Positions 12,505 to 23,306 are shown, counted from the stretch's first letter. The stretch: 64,000 bases of DNA from Hydractinia symbiolongicarpus (GCF_029227915.1 NC_079879.1:18288001-18352000), one strand, 5' to 3'. Numbers and translations: made by a program. Notes: generated from the letters alone by a model not told the origin.

Positions 12505-12921
12505 ATGAACTATTTGGCGCACTTTTGCCATACGGGAAGCCTAGAGGTATTCCATTCTTTGCTTACCAAATATTGCCCGAAACGTATTCATTTCAGCATG
12601 GAAGGTATGATCGCGCGCACGCAGCTGGCTGTCCTTGATTTTAACTCGGGGACTAATTGTGAACAGGCTGTTACCAAAAAAGGAGTACTCCGCTATAAAC
12701 AAGTCTTTTCACGAGTAACACAATCCTGGGTCGTAAAAAAAATTACCGAGAAGAAAGAAAAGGCGTATTTAGCAGAATTAATGACGGCTACTTTGGAACC
12801 AATCGACAACGAAAAAGATAAGTTACCACAAACAGGAGAAATTGCTGAAAGAATAACAGAGGTTGAAAAACCCGACAAAAGCGATGCCATTAAAGCCATC
12901 AGGACAAGATTTAAAACGTGA
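12505..12921 (+). pseudogene. C-terminal block of Kolobok-like transposase
   Basis: An open block of 138 residues beginning at ATG 12505. It carries motifs of the C-terminal part of THAP-bearing Kolobok-type transposases: HFCHTGSLEVFHSLLTKYC, KRIHFSMEGMIARTQLAVLD and a terminal PDKSDAIKAIRTRF. The frame has a stop just upstream, so it is not continuous with the THAP exons. The DDE catalytic centre expected between them is missing. The junction lies within about 25 bases (12480-12505), indicating an internal deletion. The block ends 23 bases before the stop codon of the opposing gene. It could still be translated alone or spliced, but no acceptor with the right phase is evident. Confidence 0.7.
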
Positions 12922-12944
12922 CTTTTTTATTTTTTTATTTTTAT

Positions 12945-13990
12945 TCAACTTTCTTTGAATAAAACATATTTTTCATCTTCTGCCGGATATTTTCTTCGAA
13001 TTGCCCATACTACACAAGAAGGAATCACTCTTCTCACCCCTTTTCCCAATCGACTGTGTATCCACCAAGTGAACTGTTTATAACCAGCGTAACGATAAGA
13101 TCTATATAGAAAAATAAGGGAGGCATTATTGTCAGTTTTTTACCTTCTTTTTCTCGGACAAAAGAAGGGCTTGGAAACGAGGTTGAGCTACTTACTCATT
13201 TTTTAATTCTAAAGTGTCTCCTCTCAAATCATGCAATGCAGATAACGCAGTTTCTAAAACAGCTTTTGTCAAAACAACCACTTGAAAATCAGCAGCTTCT
13301 GTAACGCATTTATGACCTATGATAAGAGTGATTTTCAATTATACAATATTTATACCCCCGTTTTACTAACTTATCATTTCCACACGAACCTTATTCGATC
13401 TTTCGATCACGCATTTCAATGTTCTCCATCACGGAGAAAATGTAACATTACATAAGATTTCTTTGCATTTGTGTGCAAAAAAAAGCGCATGCGGAGGAAT
13501 TAGATTGTTGAACCGTGAAATAAAAATAAATTGGCTTGTGAAGTAAAAAAAAAGTGATGAAAGATTATTTTATTGAAGCAAAAGATAAAGTTTTTGACGA
13601 AAAGAATGTAAAAGAAAAGCGATGAAATATATTTTTTATTTGTTTAAAAAGGAAAATTTCGCTTAGAAAAAAATTATATTTGCAGTATATATCCTACCTA
13701 CCTTGGAAAAACTCATCAGGAATTTCGTTTGACTCGACACAGCACACGCTTTCAGTATCGGTTTCCATTGCTCTACAATTTCCACATTCACACCAATTTG
13801 CATTACCCGTACGTGGCTCTGCATCAGTAAAAGAAACCTCGTCATTTTCTACACCGTTACTAACTTCTTCCTCGTCAGACACAAGAGGTTCAAATTCGTA
13901 TGGCTGTAGCTTTGTAAAGTCTTTTTCATGAAGAGAATTATCCGATTCTGAGCTTTCTAAGTTATATACTTCGTCATTATTACAAGACAT
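12945..13990 (-). CDS. P2X7 C-terminal ballast-domain-like protein (188 residues)
   Basis: Three exons join cleanly: 13990-13702 (donor GTAGGT, phase 1), 13316-13196 (donor GTAAGT, phase 2) and 13101-12945 with a TGA stop. The N-terminal 60 residues are acidic and serine-rich. Then come the cysteine motif WCECGNC (66-72), Cys-Cys at 83-84, HKCVTEAADF, LHDLRGD, then YRYAGYKQFTWWIHSRLGKG and VRRVIPSCVVWAIR. This order of cysteines and tryptophans is that of the cytosolic ballast of vertebrate P2X7 receptors, which binds zinc and guanine nucleotide; the same domain occurs without a channel in many invertebrate genes. No membrane span is present. An upstream in-frame ATG at 14068 would add 26 residues. 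All ligand cysteines seem kept and no stops occur, so the gene may be functional. Confidence 0.8.
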
Positions 13991-14260
13991 CTTATCAACG
14001 AACAATGTAAACAGTAAGTAAACAAAACTTTTAGAAGGCGTGCTGCTGAGCTCACGGACTTTTTGCACGATGTGACGTATGCTAATTTATTCGGACCTAG
14101 TCCTCTCGACTTTACGCGACCTTGCAAATTTATTTGAAATTGAAGATGTTTACGGACGCGATTAAGGTATAAATAAAGATTTTTAACGATTGTAAAAGGT
14201 TTATTTTGACATATTTATGTATTGTCTTATAAAAATAACATTTTTTTCAAATATTTTTTT

Positions 14261-14281
14261 TTCACTGGAGTGCCCCTTTAA
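14261..14281 (-). repeat. Right terminal inverted repeat with TTAA
   Basis: Read on the minus strand: TTAA then AGGGGCACTCCAGTGAA, mirroring the left end. Confidence 0.9.
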
Positions 14282-15039
14282 TTACAATAATAATTGAGAA
14301 TTAGGATACTTATGTGTTTATATACCCCATTGTTCTCCGTTTTAAAGTCTACTTCAAATTTCAGAATCTTTTAGGCTAATGACGGAAATCTTCAAGTCGC
14401 AGGGCTTTTTATTTAAAAATTTTCCCCTGGGCAATAAGCTTATTCACAAGCCTCTATGCAATTCCGTACTGCATTTCTATCATATTCGTCATATTTGGCG
14501 GAAAATGTTTCAGCAGAATTGCTTTCAGACACAATTTGTTATTACAGCACAAGAATTTTTGGAGATTTGATAAGTCAAAAATGTATGCGTAAGTCTTTTG
14601 AACGAATTTTAACCAAAAATCAAAAGCAATGATTACGTGAAATTACACAACAAGAAGGCTAGAGGCGTTTAAAGTGTACATATATTTAATCAAGATCTAA
14701 CTTTATAGATAGAGCCTTAGCCAAATGTGAAAATAACGAAAATAATAAGTTCTAACACTGCAGTTTTTATAGATTTCAAACGTCCACCATTTTCCATTTT
14801 AATTTTAAATCCCGTTCTAAATTTGAATGTTTGAAATCGTTATTTGTAATTCGGGGCGCATTAGTGGTAACTATGACTAGTATTAAGGACCAAAGGAATT
14901 ATTAGTGTTTAATTCCCTTTTATACAAAATGCTTTGAATTTTTTAGGAGGTATAAGAACTGTCGCAAGTCATGTAATCGTTTTCAACGCAACATTACGTT
15001 ACACAGAAAGTTTCGTTTAGACCTGTTTTATAAACATAC
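14282..15039. other. Gene B last intron, 5' part; nothing seen
   Basis: AT-rich intron sequence between the transposon and the exon ending at 15040. The donor of that exon reads CAG|GTATGT on the minus strand. A plus-strand open frame at 14379-14570 shows no domain. Confidence 0.5.
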
Positions 15040-16017
15040 CTGTTTTTTCGCCCATTCTTGTTTTCAAAAATTCTATGACATGATAATGTTTATTCAGACA
15101 AGCATAATCGAGAGCTGTTTTTTTAGTTTTGTCCTCTTGCTTCCAAAACATTTTATCACCATCGTAACGGGCTAAGATCTTCTCTATTATCTGCACAGAA
15201 TGTCCCATAATTCCACAGTAATGCAAGATAGTCTTTCCTTCATTATCACCAAGATCCATCTTTATTCTGTCATCAGCCAAAAACCTTGTGACAACTTCTT
15301 TTATAGGTTTCTCAAATCTCAAAGCGTGATGTAATACTGTTTTCCCAGTACCATCTCGTACGTTTGGAGCAATATCAGCTCTTTTTAACATTTCGTCAAT
15401 TATTAAATCAGCGCCATTTTGTTTCCGTTCAGCAGCATAATGCAACGCCACTTTTGCTTCGGTATTCTGGAGGTTGATTTCATCTTTACCAGTCTTCTTT
15501 ACCAACTCAAGAATCAAGTCCGCGTGACAGTTATTTTCAAGCGCATGATGAAGAGGCGTTTTCTTTAAATCATCAACAATATCTACATTTATATTGTTAT
15601 GTTTTAGCAATGCCATGGCGTTGTGAAATCTTCCATTGCTTTGGCATGCATAATGTAGCGCAGTCTTGTGTTTGTGATCTAAAGCGTTGACGCTTATATT
15701 ATGTTTTATAAGCATGTCGATGAAGCATGTTGATTCTCCTTCTTCAAACACGGCAGCGTAGTGAAGAGCTGTTTTTCTGGCATTTTTATCAACATCGTTT
15801 ATGTCAATTCCAGGCGTTTGATTAAATCTCTCCAACAAACGGCTAACGATATTTTCATGGTGATCTCTCAAATGCATGTTTGCTATGTGATGCAAACAGT
15901 GTTTATCCTCTTTATCTTTCAGTGCCAATATATCTTTTTCATTTTCACAGACTTGATTCAACATTTCAATATTGTCTTCTTCGACTGTTCTCGTGATGCA
16001 GTCAAATTCGTTGGTTT
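15040..16017 (-). CDS. Ankyrin-repeat exon of gene B (second large exon)
   Basis: A symmetrical phase-1 exon of 978 bases (326 codons) between acceptor TTTAG and donor GTATGT. It encodes about nine ankyrin repeats, recognisable by recurring D-x-x-x-K-T-A-L-H-Y-A cores such as KTALHYAAVFEEG, KTALHYACQSNG, KTPLHHALENN, KTVLHHALRFE and KTILHYCGIM, each followed by a second helix ending in LL or FL. Spacing is irregular (about 33-40 residues), as in cytosolic ankyrin scaffolds. It joins upstream exon 17444-16236 as SQ-E-TNEF and downstream to the Death exon. Ankyrin arrays bind protein partners; with two Death domains the product would be an intracellular sensor or scaffold (inference). Confidence 0.85.
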
Positions 16018-16235
16018 CTAAACACACGAAAGAAAAACATACATACGCAAGACATAGTTACGTTGAGTAGTACAAATCTGCATATGAAAAGACGGGTAAA
16101 GTGTTCGTCAGAAACACATAATTCTATGCATTACTTTAATCAGTTGATAAGCTCTACATAACAGCAACGTCATAAAATCTCTTTCTTTGAATGTTTTTAT
16201 ATTATGTTCTTAATGGTAATAATTAGCAGACAAAC

Positions 16236-17444
16236 CTTGTGAATGACTTTTTTGTCCATGTCTTTCTTCAAATAATTTTATGACTTCTTCCTTCTTCTTT
16301 CTTTTGGCTAAACTTAATGAAGACTCGTTGTTATCATCTTTAAGCATGATAACTTTTGATCCATATTGTAACAGATCTCTAATATAGCGAATTGATGTAC
16401 CAGCTTCAATGCAGTTGTGAAGAGCTGTTTTACCGTATTGGTCTTGTAAAGACACATCCAAAGAGTTCTTCTTTAACAAGATATTGAAAATCGTGTTATC
16501 TTTTTCAAGTGAACAATAATGCAGAGCAGTTTTACCAGCCTTGTCCTGAATATTCAAGTTCACATTCTTATGTCGAACAATTTCTTTCACGGCTGCTTCG
16601 TTTTGCCATTGAGCCGCAGTAATTAATGGTGTTTTTCCAGATTTATCTTTTAGGTTAACATCAATGGTATTTTTTAGTAACTCAAGCTGTTTCATGAATT
16701 CTGTTGTTTTTTCGCGTTTGCTTTTTAAGTTTGCAGTTTTTATTTGCGGATTTTTTCTAAGCTTTTTTAGTTTTTCTTCTATTTGTGAAAGTTTTTCTTT
16801 TTTCTCAGAAATGGTGTTATCGTTATAACGCAACAAGAGCTTTAACATAGCAGTAAACGCAAGTTTACCGTTTGTTTTTTTGTTAAACTTTCCTAATATA
16901 TGATGCAACACAGACTTACCATCTTCATCAACAGCATTAATATCTATATCTTTTCCCTGGCGCAGATTATCAAATAATACGTCTAGTAAACCTTCAAACA
17001 GTAGGACCTTTTCGAAGGATATGTTATTCATTGTTTTGGCTGCAATAAGGAGAGGCGTCAAGCCTTTCTTATCTTTGATTGTAACGTCGATATCGGGGAC
17101 ATTTAACAAACGTCTCACCAACGTGTACTTTTGATGCTCAGATTTCTTTGTATTTTCTCTTTTCGATAGTGCATAGTGCAAGGGTGTTCTATCTTGGTTG
17201 TCTCTGCAATTTATATTAACATCCTTCACTTTCAAAACTTTATCTAACAGTAAGGTTTTCTCGTAGTAAGTTAACCAGCTGCATATTACTAATGCATGCA
17301 GCAAAGATATTTCGTTGCGATCTGACACATGACCAAATCCTTCTTCAGAGTGGACAATGTCATCGATGTTATGTTGTATAGTTTTGTACCCTTCCTTTTG
17401 GTCTTTTTTTAAAAGCAGCTTTATGGTCTGAATAACTTTATCCT
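16236..17444 (-). CDS. Ankyrin-repeat exon of gene B (first large exon) with coiled-coil insert
   Basis: A phase-1 exon of 1209 bases (403 codons), acceptor TTTTAG, donor GTTTGT. Ankyrin cores include RTPLHYALSKRE, LTPLLIAAKTMN, KSVLHHILGKF, KTPLITAAQWQN, KTALHYCSLEKD and KTALHNCIEAG. About residues 210-260 a lysine/glutamate-rich segment (KLSQIEEKLKKLRKNPQ and on) interrupts the repeat stack and is predicted by eye to be helical or coiled coil; gene A has no such insert. The exon joins exon 18616 as LNK-E-DKVIQT. Its start is placed at the acceptor rather than the internal methionine at 17328 because the frame stays open and the phases agree. Confidence 0.85.
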
Positions 17445-18615
17445 CTAAAACGAAACAAGGTTATAAACACTACAAAAAGTTCTGTCCAGCATTGCAAAGG
17501 GTAAGTAGCTATACAAAAAAAAAAAAGCGCAAAAGGACATGATTAGACTCAATAGAAAATATGCAAGCGTTAAATTTACTTTAAGGAGTGAGAAAAAACA
17601 TATGCTCAATTTTTTGTCACATTAAACATATTAACAGAGTTAGTATTCAAAAAAATAAAATAAAATAAAAAAATAGAAAACTCCGCAAACAATTTTAGGC
17701 GTGAACAATCTGTCTAACTAAATTTTAAAACATTGCATATAAAGGTACTTTTCCCAGCATTAAAACTACTGCTGTATGAAGATTATTTTACCACTACACG
17801 AAGGCATGAAGATTATTTTACCACTACACGAAGCATTAAATGAGGGGCTTATGTAGTCACTGTTATGATGTGAATAGGATCTTTATCTACAGCCATTTAC
17901 ACTGAAAGCAAACACTATAGCACTAGATCAATAGCTTCGTCATAATTTTTTTTTACAAATTTTACTGCTTTGATCACTTCGTTACTTTAATCAGACAAAC
18001 ATTTGTAAGAAAAGAATTCACAATTTTGTGATTTATAAGTTCTTAACTTTCTTTCTTGCTAAAAAAAAGGTTGAAACGAATGTCCTACATCAATATTTTC
18101 TTCGTTTTTAGCCTATGGTCAAGAATAAACAATATAAAAACTTCTTTTGGCGTTCTTACAGATAAAGTTGCTTTTGTAAAGACTGGAAAAGTGGTTAAAG
18201 TCATTTTTAGAGCCTGGTCTTTTTAGAATACATAGATTTGACGCATTATCGTTGCATAGTCTATGCAAAATATATTTTCGAGTTTAAAAAGAAATTTGGT
18301 AAAAAATACCTTGTGAAAGCAGATTTTTCTTAAGAAATATAAACAGTGCTTTTTTTTGTGAAAGTTTTGCGTGACAGAAGTTTTGCAGACAATGCCAAAA
18401 ATCGTGAAATTGAAAGTTTCTCTCGCAAAAGCGATTGAAAGTTTCTCTCGCAAAATTTCCGATTAAAGCAATTACTGGTTGTGGATAAAAAGGATAATTT
18501 AAAAATTAAACAGGTTGTTTAATTACTATAAAGTCAATATACTCGCTTAGAAGCAAAACCTGCAATACAGAAGAATTGACAAATGATATACTATTGATGT
18601 TTAAAGTTTCCTTAC
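17445..18615. other. Gene B intron; no gene seen
   Basis: AT-rich intron. Apart from a direct duplication at 17777-17835 and low-complexity A runs it shows nothing. A minus-strand open frame at 18223-18453 is unsupported. Confidence 0.5.
17777..17835. repeat. 30-bp tandem duplication
   Basis: TGAAGATTATTTTACCACTA plus ten more bases occurs twice head to tail (17777-17806, 17807-17835) with one base deleted in the second copy. It looks like a recent replication-slippage duplication. Confidence 0.9.
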
Positions 18616-18697
18616 CTTTATTTAAAACGCTTTCCTTTTTCTGATTCTTAACACTGTCTATTAAAATGTTTGTAGAAATGATAACATATCCTGACAT
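18616..18697 (-). CDS. Probable 5' exon of gene B
   Basis: The minus strand reads MSGYVIISTNILIDSVKNQ then KKESVLNK before a good donor (AAAG|GTAAGG, last exon base 18616, phase 1). That phase fits the next ankyrin exon exactly. The frame is open further upstream to a methionine at 18787, including a basic stretch (SRRKIRKKSTR), so the 5' boundary is uncertain: start codon, or acceptor near CTCGTAG. No signal peptide is evident. Further 5' exons could exist between 18.8 and 20.5 kb. Confidence 0.5.
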
Positions 18698-18787
18698 ATT
18701 GAACGCATTCTTATGTGTAACCAGTCTAGTACTTTTCTTCCTTATTTTTCTACGAGAATTTATACAAATATATAAATGCAATAACAT

Positions 18788-20524
18788 GACATAATTATAA
18801 TAACAGTAATCGTATAAATGAACAATAGTAGTGATAAAAAATGCAACAACGGTCGAAATAAATAAATAACTTGGGAAGATAATAATTGAGAAAGTATTTA
18901 ATGAACCTAGTCAATTTTGGGCTGTAGTGTAGTTGGATGTAGTGCAAATGATTTTAACAAGTACGACACCTTTTGGACAATTATAAGAAAACTTATATCG
19001 GTTAAAGGAAAATCTTGGGAGGTATTCCATTATCTTTGCCACAAATGTTAATAACCTTTTCCCATAAAAAATGAACATATCTACAATGATTATAAAGAAT
19101 CTGACATCTGTGACCAATAAAATTTTACCTTCTTACAGAAATTGAGAGTGACATAAACTGCAAACACAACGTCGTGCATTAATAGGTCCTTATTACACAT
19201 AATATTCATTATTTTGCGAAAATAATTTTTAGATCTTTTATGTACTAAGAAAATTGAGTAAAATGCTATTTCTAGAAATAACAACAAAATAATAAAAAAA
19301 AACTAGACCTGAAAATACCATCATACTAAATAAAAATAATTTCTTATTGACAATATAGCTTTTCTTTTAAAAATAAAAACTGTCTAGAAAATTGAATGCT
19401 TAATTTCACACTAACAAAGCATTTGAGCAATCAATATATTGCCTCTACCCTATAGTTAGTTTAGCTGCGAGAATTTGTGTTTTGTGTGTGACAGAGAGTG
19501 GACGACTCATAAGACGCAACAGTCCAATAGAAAATACTTTTGCAATGTTACATTGTTTATGATTAAGTTAGTTTAAACTTGTCTGTTAAAACAACGAGAA
19601 ACATCTCCCTGCACTGAACATTGTACTTCATCGACCTGACTTTAATTGAAAAACGATAACTTATATTTAACCCCCCCCCCCCCCCCTACCTCCCCTGGAC
19701 GTTCAAGTTAAGCGGCTAATGTATTGTAGTAACAATATGTATAATTCCAAAATGTCTGTGTCAATAAAATCATGTTGCTTATGTGAAAAAAAATTGATCT
19801 CCAAAGTTTTACCATGAAAGTCTGACTAAGTGCTAAGTTTGGTATTACAATATCATAATTTAATAATTACCAAACTGCTCACATCAAAAATATAAAAAAG
19901 ACAAGATGCAATAATACTTCTAATTCTAATTTTTATATTTTTAAACATATTCCTGAAGTCATTCTTAAAATAAGTTAGCAATATCTATTTTTGTGTCGTA
20001 ACTGGGATGTTTATTTTGAGCAAAATAAATATTCTTTCTCAAGAATTCTAACTGCCACTTTCAGCAAGGTTTGTAGCAATAATTTTATAAAGAGATAACA
20101 GCTTGGAATACTTACGTTTGTTTCTTCAAATATTAAAATAAACAATAATTTACACCGTTTCCCAACTGCGGAAGGCGTTATGGATTTTTATGCACGTGAA
20201 GTGAGTTGAACTTTGTACACCGAATTTTTAGATTCAAAATTTAGATACACATTTTCTTGCTTAGCTACATCTTAACTATTATGAAAACACTACAAATATT
20301 AAGCTAAAATTACAAAACAAGAAAACAAAGGGATACAACTTGTTACATAATAAAATTTAAGATATTAATTTTTGGAAAAACGCTAAAATGTTTAGAATAC
20401 TATTGAAAGATGCACAGTTTTACAACTTTGGACTACATACCTTTTCATTGAAAAGACCATTATCAAATATTACTAGTAAAAATATTAGATTTAATTCTAA
20501 GGTATTATTATACCTTATTTTCGT
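18788..20524. other. Spacer between genes A and B
   Basis: About 1.7 kb between the stop of gene A and the first supported exon of gene B, both on minus. It must hold the gene A 3' end and the gene B promoter. A 16-base C run lies at 19671-19686. Open frames at 18911-19117 and 19090-19287 (-) are weak; the latter ends at a possible GTAAAA donor but shows no domain. Confidence 0.5.
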
Positions 20525-21171
20525 TTAAGAAAAGAAATTATTGCGTCTAATTCGACCTTCCTTTTCTTTTATAATTTTCATCAGGATTTGTGCAGCATTG
20601 TTCAGTTTAGTGTCCTGTAGAATACCATGAAGATCTTTTAATTTCAAAGAAGAATTTGACGTTTTGATGACTTTGAACATTTCTTGTACAGAGCTTTTCT
20701 GTTCGGGAGCTGCATAGCGTGCAGTGGTGATGTTATTTATTTCAGACTCACTACAACCACAACATTCAGCAAGAACTTCACAATTTGCTACTGTCGTTTG
20801 TCGACTACAAAGTATACTTAATCGAAATTTCATATCATTGTCAATTTGATTCAAAGTTAGCGTTGGCACGTTGTTTAGCACTGAACAGATATCCTCCCGC
20901 TTGTTTTTTTTAGCAATATTAAGTAAATCTGTAGTTGTAAAATCAGGCTGAGTAATTAAAAGATGATCTATCAAAGCTTGTCCCATCGCTCGACACCCTG
21001 GGTATTTTAAAAGATCTATTTCTTCATCTGTGATCTTTACATGGTCTCTCTGCACTAAGGCACAACACAGCTTCTCCCAGCAGAATTGATCCAATACTTG
21101 TGTTTTAAGAACATTTAATTTCTCAATATCAGTGTGCGTTAAATGACTAACAGTAAGCTCATCAGCATATC
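20525..21171 (-). CDS. Last exon of ankyrin/Death gene A (two Death-like domains)
   Basis: Acceptor CTTTAG, first exon base 21171 (phase 1), stop at 20525-20527; 214 residues plus split codon. The first Death-like unit contains FCWEKLCCALVQRDHVKI and ends EDICSVLNN. The second contains NCEVLAECCGCSESEINNI, SSVQEMFKVI and LKDLHGIL. The organisation matches the gene B last exon block for block, with conserved NDMKFRLSILC versus YDVKFRVGILC between the domains, so the two are paralogues. In the second domain the tryptophan usual near the start of Death helix 2 is replaced by cysteine here (NCEVLAE) but kept in gene B (DWKIIAE). The protein ends with a basic tail (KEGRIRRN). It joins exon 22680 as EYGL-G-YADEL. 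Confidence 0.85.
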
Positions 21172-21563
21172 CTAAAGACAGTATCATCATTGTAATTAAA
21201 CTATACTTAGAGGATGTCCTACATTGAACCAATAAAATAATTGCTTTTAAACAAAATGTTGCTACATATTAAAGTTGCACAACTGCAATAACATTTATAT
21301 AAACAATCTTAAATAAAAGAAACTCAAGCTTAAAAATTGTGAATTTATGCAAAAATTGTAAAAACTTTGCTTATTTGAAAAAAATGAATTTCTTCTAAAT
21401 TTTCATGATTTATATGATTAAAAAGTTTTTTCAATTGTCTTGCTTACCAAGACAATTACTCATTCCAAATTTCGGAAAGAGTGCAAAAAATCATAAAGAT
21501 TATTTCATATTTTAGGTTTTACAATTTTCAAAGGAAAATATTTTTTAAGGGAATGTCAGTTAA

Positions 21564-22535
21564 GCCTCCTCCTGTTGCAGTGAATATGTACACATAATTT
21601 ATCACTCCTGTTGCAGTGAATATGTAAACATAATTTATCACTCCTGTTGGAGTGAATATGTACACATAATTTATCACTCCTGTTGCAGTGAATATGTAAA
21701 CATAATTTATCACTCCTGTTGCAGTGAATATGTAAACATAATTTATCACTCCTGTTGGAGTGAATATGTACACATAATTTATCACTCCTGTTGCAGTGAA
21801 TATGTACACATAATTTATCACTCCTGTTGCAGTGAATATGTAAACATAATTTATCACTCCTGTTGCAGTGAATATGTAAACATAATTTATCACTCCTGTT
21901 GCAGTGAATATGTAAACATAATTTATCACTCCTGTTGCAGTAAATATGTACACATAATTTATCACTCCTGTTGCAGTGAATATGTAAACATAATTTATCA
22001 CTCCTCTTGCAGTGAATATGTACACATAATTTATCACTCCTGTTGCAGTGAATATGTACACATAATTTATCATTCCTGTTGCAGTGAATATGTAAACATA
22101 ATTTATCACTCCTGTTGCAGTGAATATGTAAACATAATTTATCACTCCTCTTGCAGTGAATATGAAAACATAATTTATCACTCCTGTTGCAGTGAATATG
22201 TAAACATAATTTATCACTCCTGTTGCAGTGAATATGTAAACATAATTTATCACTCCTGTTGGAGTGAATATGTACACATAATTTATCACTCCTGTTGCAG
22301 TGAATATGTACACATAATTTATCACTCCTGTTGCAGTGAATATGTAAACATAATTTATCATTCCTGTTGCAGTGAATATGTAAACATAATTTATCACTCC
22401 TGTTGCAGTAAATATGAAAACATAATTTATCACTCCTGTTGCAGTGAATATGTAAACATAATTTATCACTCCTGTTGCAGTGAATATGTAAACATAATTT
22501 ATCACTCCTGTTGCAGTGAATATGTAAACATAATT
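21564..22535. repeat. 27-copy 36-bp minisatellite in gene A last intron
   Basis: Twenty-seven consecutive 36-base units with no length change (27 x 36 = 972). The unit is CACTCCTGTTGCAGTGAATA, then TGTAAACATAATTTAT. Variants are few: GGAGTG for GCAGTG, TGTACAC for TGTAAAC, CATTCC for CACTCC, CCTCTT for CCTGTT, TGAAAAC, and TAAAT for TGAAT. In the GGAGTG variant, CACTCC and GGAGTG form a perfect six-base stem around TGTT. Because 36 is divisible by 3, minus-strand frames stay open for about 350 codons with 12-residue periodicity, but codons are not under visible protein constraint and the tract lies between two phased exons, so it is read as intronic. Confidence 0.95.
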
Positions 22536-22679
22536 GAGTAAAACACTTATTTTTATTGCCATTTTTCCAAACATAACTTGCCAGATCCAACTGCATGAGA
22601 TATTGTTTATTTTTTGTTAACATACTACATTTTAACATTAAAAAAAGTTACTCCTGAAAATTAATAAAAAATGACAAAC

Positions 22680-23306
22680 CTAATCCATACTCTTGCAAAA
22701 GTGATGTGATGTGCTTATGATCATTATTCTGTGCAAGATAAAACGCTGTGCTGCCGTCTTTATCTAAACGGGTCTTTAGGTCATCATCCATATCCTTGTG
22801 TTCTAATACAGACTTAACAGTTTCAACAGAATGCCCAGCTTTGCAACAATAATGAAGCACTGTTCTTCCAAGGTTATCAACCATGTCAACACTAGCACCT
22901 CTTGATAGCAAACATTCTAGCGCTTCTGCACATGCAAACATGATGGCAGATTTTCTTTTGTTATCTAAAATGTTAACATCAATTATGGTTTTAAATTTTA
23001 ACAGGCATTTCACAATTTCAATCTTTTCAGTTTTTTTGACAGCGTAATGCAAGGCAGTACGCCCATCACAATCTTGAGCATTAATCTCGACAAGTTTTGA
23101 GTTCAGAATTAGTTCCAATGCCTCTACTCTATGTTTAGCGAAAGGTGATGATGCGATGAGATGTATAATTGTTTTCCCGCTTTGATCAACATCTTTTAGT
23201 TTGTCTCTTTTTTTAACAAGGATCTCTTTTAACAAAGAATTATCATGATCATTGAGTATATCCATAATTTCAGCTTGATCGATTGATATGTGTCTGGTGA
23301 TCATTG
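22680..23306 (-). CDS. Ankyrin-repeat exon of gene A (second)
   Basis: Phase-1 exon of 627 bases (209 codons), acceptor CATAG, donor GTTTGT. About five ankyrin repeats: KTIIHLIASSPF, RTALHYAVKKTE, KSAIMFACAEAL, RTVLHYCCKAGH and STAFYLAQNNDH. It follows exon 23747 as KSP-A-MITRH. The exon is shorter than the equivalent exon of gene B (326 codons), showing gain or loss of repeats between the paralogues. Confidence 0.85.

Larger units (their letters stand above)
11142..14281. mobile_element. TTAA-bounded DNA transposon carrying THAP and P2X7-ballast-like genes
   Basis: The element is bounded by TTAA at 11142-11145 and 14278-14281, the target duplication of Kolobok and piggyBac elements. Inside, AGGGGAACTCCAGTAAA faces AGGGGCACTCCAGTGAA, a 17-base terminal inverted repeat with two mismatches. 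It carries a THAP zinc-finger gene reading right from 11455, a separate C-terminal transposase block at 12505-12921, and a P2X7-ballast-like gene reading left from 13990 to 12945. The two converge with 23 bases between coding ends. THAP finger plus this C-terminal block points to Kolobok-type transposases, but the catalytic core is absent, so it probably moved by using another copy's enzyme. It sits in the last intron of gene B. Superfamily is inferred from TTAA, the TIR and the THAP/C-terminal signatures. Confidence 0.85.

Noticed and set aside
12693-12899. Minus-strand frame opposite the transposase C-terminal block
   Set aside because: Shadow of the plus-strand coding block, which has clear family motifs.
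21528-22638. Two overlapping minus-strand frames of about 350 codons with 12-residue repeats
   Set aside because: Both come from the 36-bp minisatellite, which lies between phased exons of gene A; two frames being open equally is expected from a unit divisible by three.
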